Below, piece by piece: positions 5,567 to 7,178 of a stretch of DNA of 7,178 nt. Location of the stretch: assembly GCA_035293965.1 (NCBI GenBank), contig DATGLW010000076.1, positions 1-7,178 of the forward strand, written 5' to 3'. The position numbers and the translations under genes are program-made. This DNA is from DATGLW01 sp035293965 (lineage in GTDB: Bacteria > Actinomycetota > Acidimicrobiia > Acidimicrobiales > RAAP-2). Below the pieces are notes generated by a model that worked only from the letters and a program-made list of their open reading frames with translations, had not been told where the DNA came from and searched no databases. The number at the start of each line of letters is the position of its first letter. Position 1 is the stretch's first letter.

Positions 5567-6061
5567 GTGCCGAGCCGGATCAACCACGTGAAGGTCGTCT
5601 GCCCGAACCCTCACATCGTGAACGCCTTCTTGACCCAGGTGTGCGACATCCCCGAGGGCTGGCCGTTGGGAGCAAGAGCCGGCGACGACCGCGTCGCAAC
5701 GACGGTGCCACCCGATGAGCCCCTGGGCCCGGGGGGCGAGCTCACCATGTCGTCCATCCTCGCAAGCCGCGGGTACGGGGGACCGGGCGCGGGGGGCGGC
5801 TTCATCACTGGGGACTCATCGAGCCGCCAGTTCCAGATCCTGAGCGGCGAGCCCGCTGACGTGTGGGGCCTGTGCATCTCCACCCGCCACATCGAGGACG
5901 TCTACGAGCGAGCCATTGCCCGGGGCGTGCCGTGCACGCCGATCACTGTCGCCGACTGGAACGAGCGCGACGACATCCGCAACTTCTTCTGCATCGTGGA
6001 CGGCATCACCTTCGAGGTCATCAGGGTCGAGCCGAAGGGGTCTCCCGGACCAGCGGCGTGA
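5567..6061 (+). CDS. VOC-family (glyoxalase/dioxygenase-like) protein
   Basis: This 164-residue protein fits the vicinal-oxygen-chelate fold, two beta-alpha-beta-beta-beta modules around a metal. Module one opens with RINHVKVVCPNP (H7 as first ligand) and module two with DVWGLCISTRHIEDVYERAIARGV at 98-121, the usual strand then helix with a Gly-Val turn. The last strand, DGITFEVIRVE, supplies E150 at the standard final ligand position. The position equivalent to the second-module His appears to be C103, so the metal site may be incomplete or altered. Residues 50-85 form a Gly/Pro-rich insert between modules. The GTG at 5567 is chosen because a -10 box ends six bases before it and the fold begins at once; an ATG at 5498 would add 23 residues unlike any VOC start. 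The reaction is unknown: isomerase, lyase, epimerase and extradiol dioxygenase members all exist. It stands alone, but its location suggests it may handle an intermediate of the same breakdown pathway. Confidence 0.8.
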   Translation: MPSRINHVKVVCPNPHIVNAFLTQVCDIPEGWPLGARAGDDRVATTVPPDEPLGPGGELTMSSILASRGYGGPGAGGGFITGDSSSRQFQILSGEPADVWGLCISTRHIEDVYERAIARGVPCTPITVADWNERDDIRNFFCIVDGITFEVIRVEPKGSPGPAA

Positions 6062-6132
6062 GGCGAGCTCCGGGCGTGGTGGCGACGAAGACCGACTGCG
6101 ACGGCGACGACCCGCGCCCGGGGGTCTCCCGC

Positions 6133-6138
6133 TAGCCT
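6133..6138 (+). promoter_or_regulatory. Possible -10 box of the Thr-rich membrane protein gene
   Basis: TAGCCT fits TAnnnT and would place a transcription start near 6145, with a leader of about 47 bases. No clear -35 box is seen. The site lies in the 130-base gap after the VOC stop. Confidence 0.3.
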
Positions 6139-6191
6139 CGTACGGCCGGTGCCCCTGACCGCCGCCGGGCGCCGGCGGGTGAAGCCTCCTC

Positions 6192-7070
6192 GTGAAACTC
6201 AACCCGATCCAGATTGCGGCGTCCGCCGTCGGTGCAGTTCTTGCCGCGGTCATCGCGTCCTTCTTTGGCGTCCAGGGGACGATCGTCGGGGTGCTCGTCG
6301 GGAGCATCGTCGCCAGTACCGGGTCCGTCCTCGTCTTCCAGTCACTCGAAAGGACACACCGCGCGGTACGCCAGGTGGTCGCCGACCCGAGGCGTGCCAG
6401 CCTGTTCAGAGGCAGGGGCAGCACGGCGGCCGCCGGCTCGGTCACGGCCCGCCGGCAGGAGCTGGGCCCCGGGCTCGGCGCCGGGGTGCTGCCGGAGGAA
6501 GGAGGAACGGCAGCTGGTGCCGGGAGGGTCGAGCACCACGGGAGTGGCGCCGGGGCGGGACCGGTCGACGGCGCCGACGCCACGTCCGGTCGGCGCGTGC
6601 CGCCCGAGCGGCGGCTCGTGGCCCGGAGCGGCCCCGGGAACCGCGCCGCCGGACGCCCGGTTGGTCCCGCTGCGGCGAGCGACAGGACCGCGGGTGCAGT
6701 GGCCGGACACCTTCCGCCGCGCCGGCGGATCCGGTGGCCGGCTCTCGTTGCCACGACCGTCCTGGTCGTGGTGGCAGCCTTCGCCGTCGTCACGGCCATC
6801 GAGCTGGCGGCCGGCGAGACCCTCTCGACGCTCCTCGGTGTCCACGGAGCGAAAGGGAGCACGTCGATCGGCTCGATCGTGTCGCCCACGCCCACCACCA
6901 CGAGGCCGACATCGAGCACGACGACCACCACTACGGCGTCGACAACGACCACCACCACGACCACGACGACCACCAGTTCGACTACGACGACCAGTCCGGG
7001 CAGCGCACCGGGATCGACCTCGACCACGTTGCCGCGAACGACGACGACGGCCCCTGCCCCGAGGTCCTGA
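6192..7070 (+). CDS. Membrane protein with glycine-rich N-terminal hairpin and Thr-rich tail, function unknown
   Basis: This 292-residue protein has no recognised catalytic domain. Residues 6-25 and 30-49 form two membrane segments rich in Gly, Ala and Val, with a GVQGT turn between them. An N-terminal membrane hairpin followed by SLERT recurs in uncharacterised actinobacterial membrane proteins. Residues 50-180 are a low-complexity, Arg/Gly/Ala/Pro-rich linker. A third membrane segment lies at about 183-205, after the basic PPRRRIRWP. Residues 232-292 are a tail with 33 threonines in 61 positions, the longest run being eleven. With the hairpin's basic loops inside, the tail would be outside the membrane, where such stretches span the cell wall and may be O-mannosylated; this topology is inferred. 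The start is GTG at 6192, chosen because the hairpin begins at once; the ribosome site is weak. An overlapping minus-strand frame is rejected separately. It has no evident link to the catabolic genes. Confidence 0.78.
   Translation: MKLNPIQIAASAVGAVLAAVIASFFGVQGTIVGVLVGSIVASTGSVLVFQSLERTHRAVRQVVADPRRASLFRGRGSTAAAGSVTARRQELGPGLGAGVLPEEGGTAAGAGRVEHHGSGAGAGPVDGADATSGRRVPPERRLVARSGPGNRAAGRPVGPAAASDRTAGAVAGHLPPRRRIRWPALVATTVLVVVAAFAVVTAIELAAGETLSTLLGVHGAKGSTSIGSIVSPTPTTTRPTSSTTTTTTASTTTTTTTTTTTSSTTTTSPGSAPGSTSTTLPRTTTTAPAPRS
6885..7049 (+). repeat. ACN-rich trinucleotide tract encoding the Thr-rich tail
   Basis: The tract is built mainly of ACC and ACG codons, broken by a few Ser, Pro and Arg codons. 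It is not a clean unit repeat; synonymous ACC, ACG and ACT codons are mixed, which suggests selection on the protein as well as slippage. On the other strand the same DNA reads as long GTN (Val) runs. Confidence 0.8.
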
Positions 7071-7178
7071 AGAATTGGGAACCCGACAGGACTGCCCGGC
7101 AGGGGCTCGCTCGAGGAACACCAGATCGTCGAAGGCACGCGGGGCAGGGGACCGGCCGCTCGTCGTTGTCAGGTGCCC
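7071..7178. other. Right end, no supported gene
   Basis: The 108 bases after the last stop show no ribosome site, strong hairpin or recognisable motif. Minus-strand frames run through this stretch without stops, so the 3' end of a gene beyond the edge cannot be excluded. Confidence 0.35.

Noticed and set aside
3916..5583. Minus-strand open frame of 555 codons opposite the DUF35 and thiolase genes
   Set aside because: It has no recognisable domain or ribosome site and lies opposite two genes with clear catalytic motifs. Long antisense frames are expected in very GC-rich coding DNA.
5342..5614. Minus-strand frame of 90 codons in the gap before the VOC gene
   Set aside because: It is Arg-rich without a motif or ribosome site and would overlap the VOC start region.
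5816..7138. Minus-strand open frame of 440 codons with long poly-Val runs
   Set aside because: The Val runs are the reverse reading of the ACN codons in the Thr-rich tail. The plus strand has a typical membrane hairpin and tail; the minus strand has no known fold.
1..7178. A new defence, toxin-antitoxin or secondary-metabolite system
   Set aside because: No nuclease, toxin, antitoxin, NRPS/PKS or RiPP-maturation motif is seen; the genes fit ordinary catabolic and transport families.

Overview
The window looks like chromosomal DNA from a high-GC actinobacterium. GC content is very high, third codon positions are nearly all G or C, two genes appear to be leaderless, and the last protein has the long Thr-rich tail common in Acidimicrobiia. 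Placement in Acidimicrobiia or a neighbouring class is inference. I see no insertion sequence, CRISPR array, tRNA, rRNA or phage gene.

Layout, left to right. (1) 1-632: the 3' end of an ArsB/SLC13-type membrane transporter gene. (2) 769-1179, minus strand: a limonene-1,2-epoxide-hydrolase-family enzyme with its full catalytic set. (3) 1180-1260: a short divergent control region with two tandem palindromic operator-like 20-bp units; the second contains the start codon of (4) a TetR-family repressor gene (1256-2074). The repressor ends in an elastin-like pentapeptide tail encoded by nine in-frame 15-bp repeats. (5) 2156-3370: an amidohydrolase-2 family protein, preceded by a leader with two near-identical GC hairpins. 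(6) 3645-5247: a two-gene unit of a DUF35 zinc-ribbon/OB-fold protein and an SCPx-type thiolase, one base apart. (7) 5567-6061: a VOC (glyoxalase-like) protein that probably starts at a leaderless GTG just after a -10 box. (8) 6192-7070: a membrane protein with a glycine-rich membrane hairpin, a third membrane segment and a Thr-rich tail.

How the genes may work together: the epoxide hydrolase and TetR gene form a classic divergent regulator/target pair, so the repressor probably controls the hydrolase and itself, and senses the hydrolase's substrate or a related hydrophobic compound. The amidohydrolase, DUF35 and thiolase proteins are typical of actinobacterial CoA-thioester breakdown of cyclic compounds such as steroids, terpenoids and aromatics. 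Together with an epoxide hydrolase they suggest a catabolic locus for a cyclic or terpenoid substrate, but nothing in the sequence identifies the substrate. The transporter fragment and the Thr-rich membrane protein have no evident link to this pathway.

The most unusual features are the elastin-like tail on the repressor, the helically phased double operator over a leaderless start, and the paired hairpins in the amidohydrolase leader. I found no clear evidence of a wholly new multi-gene system.
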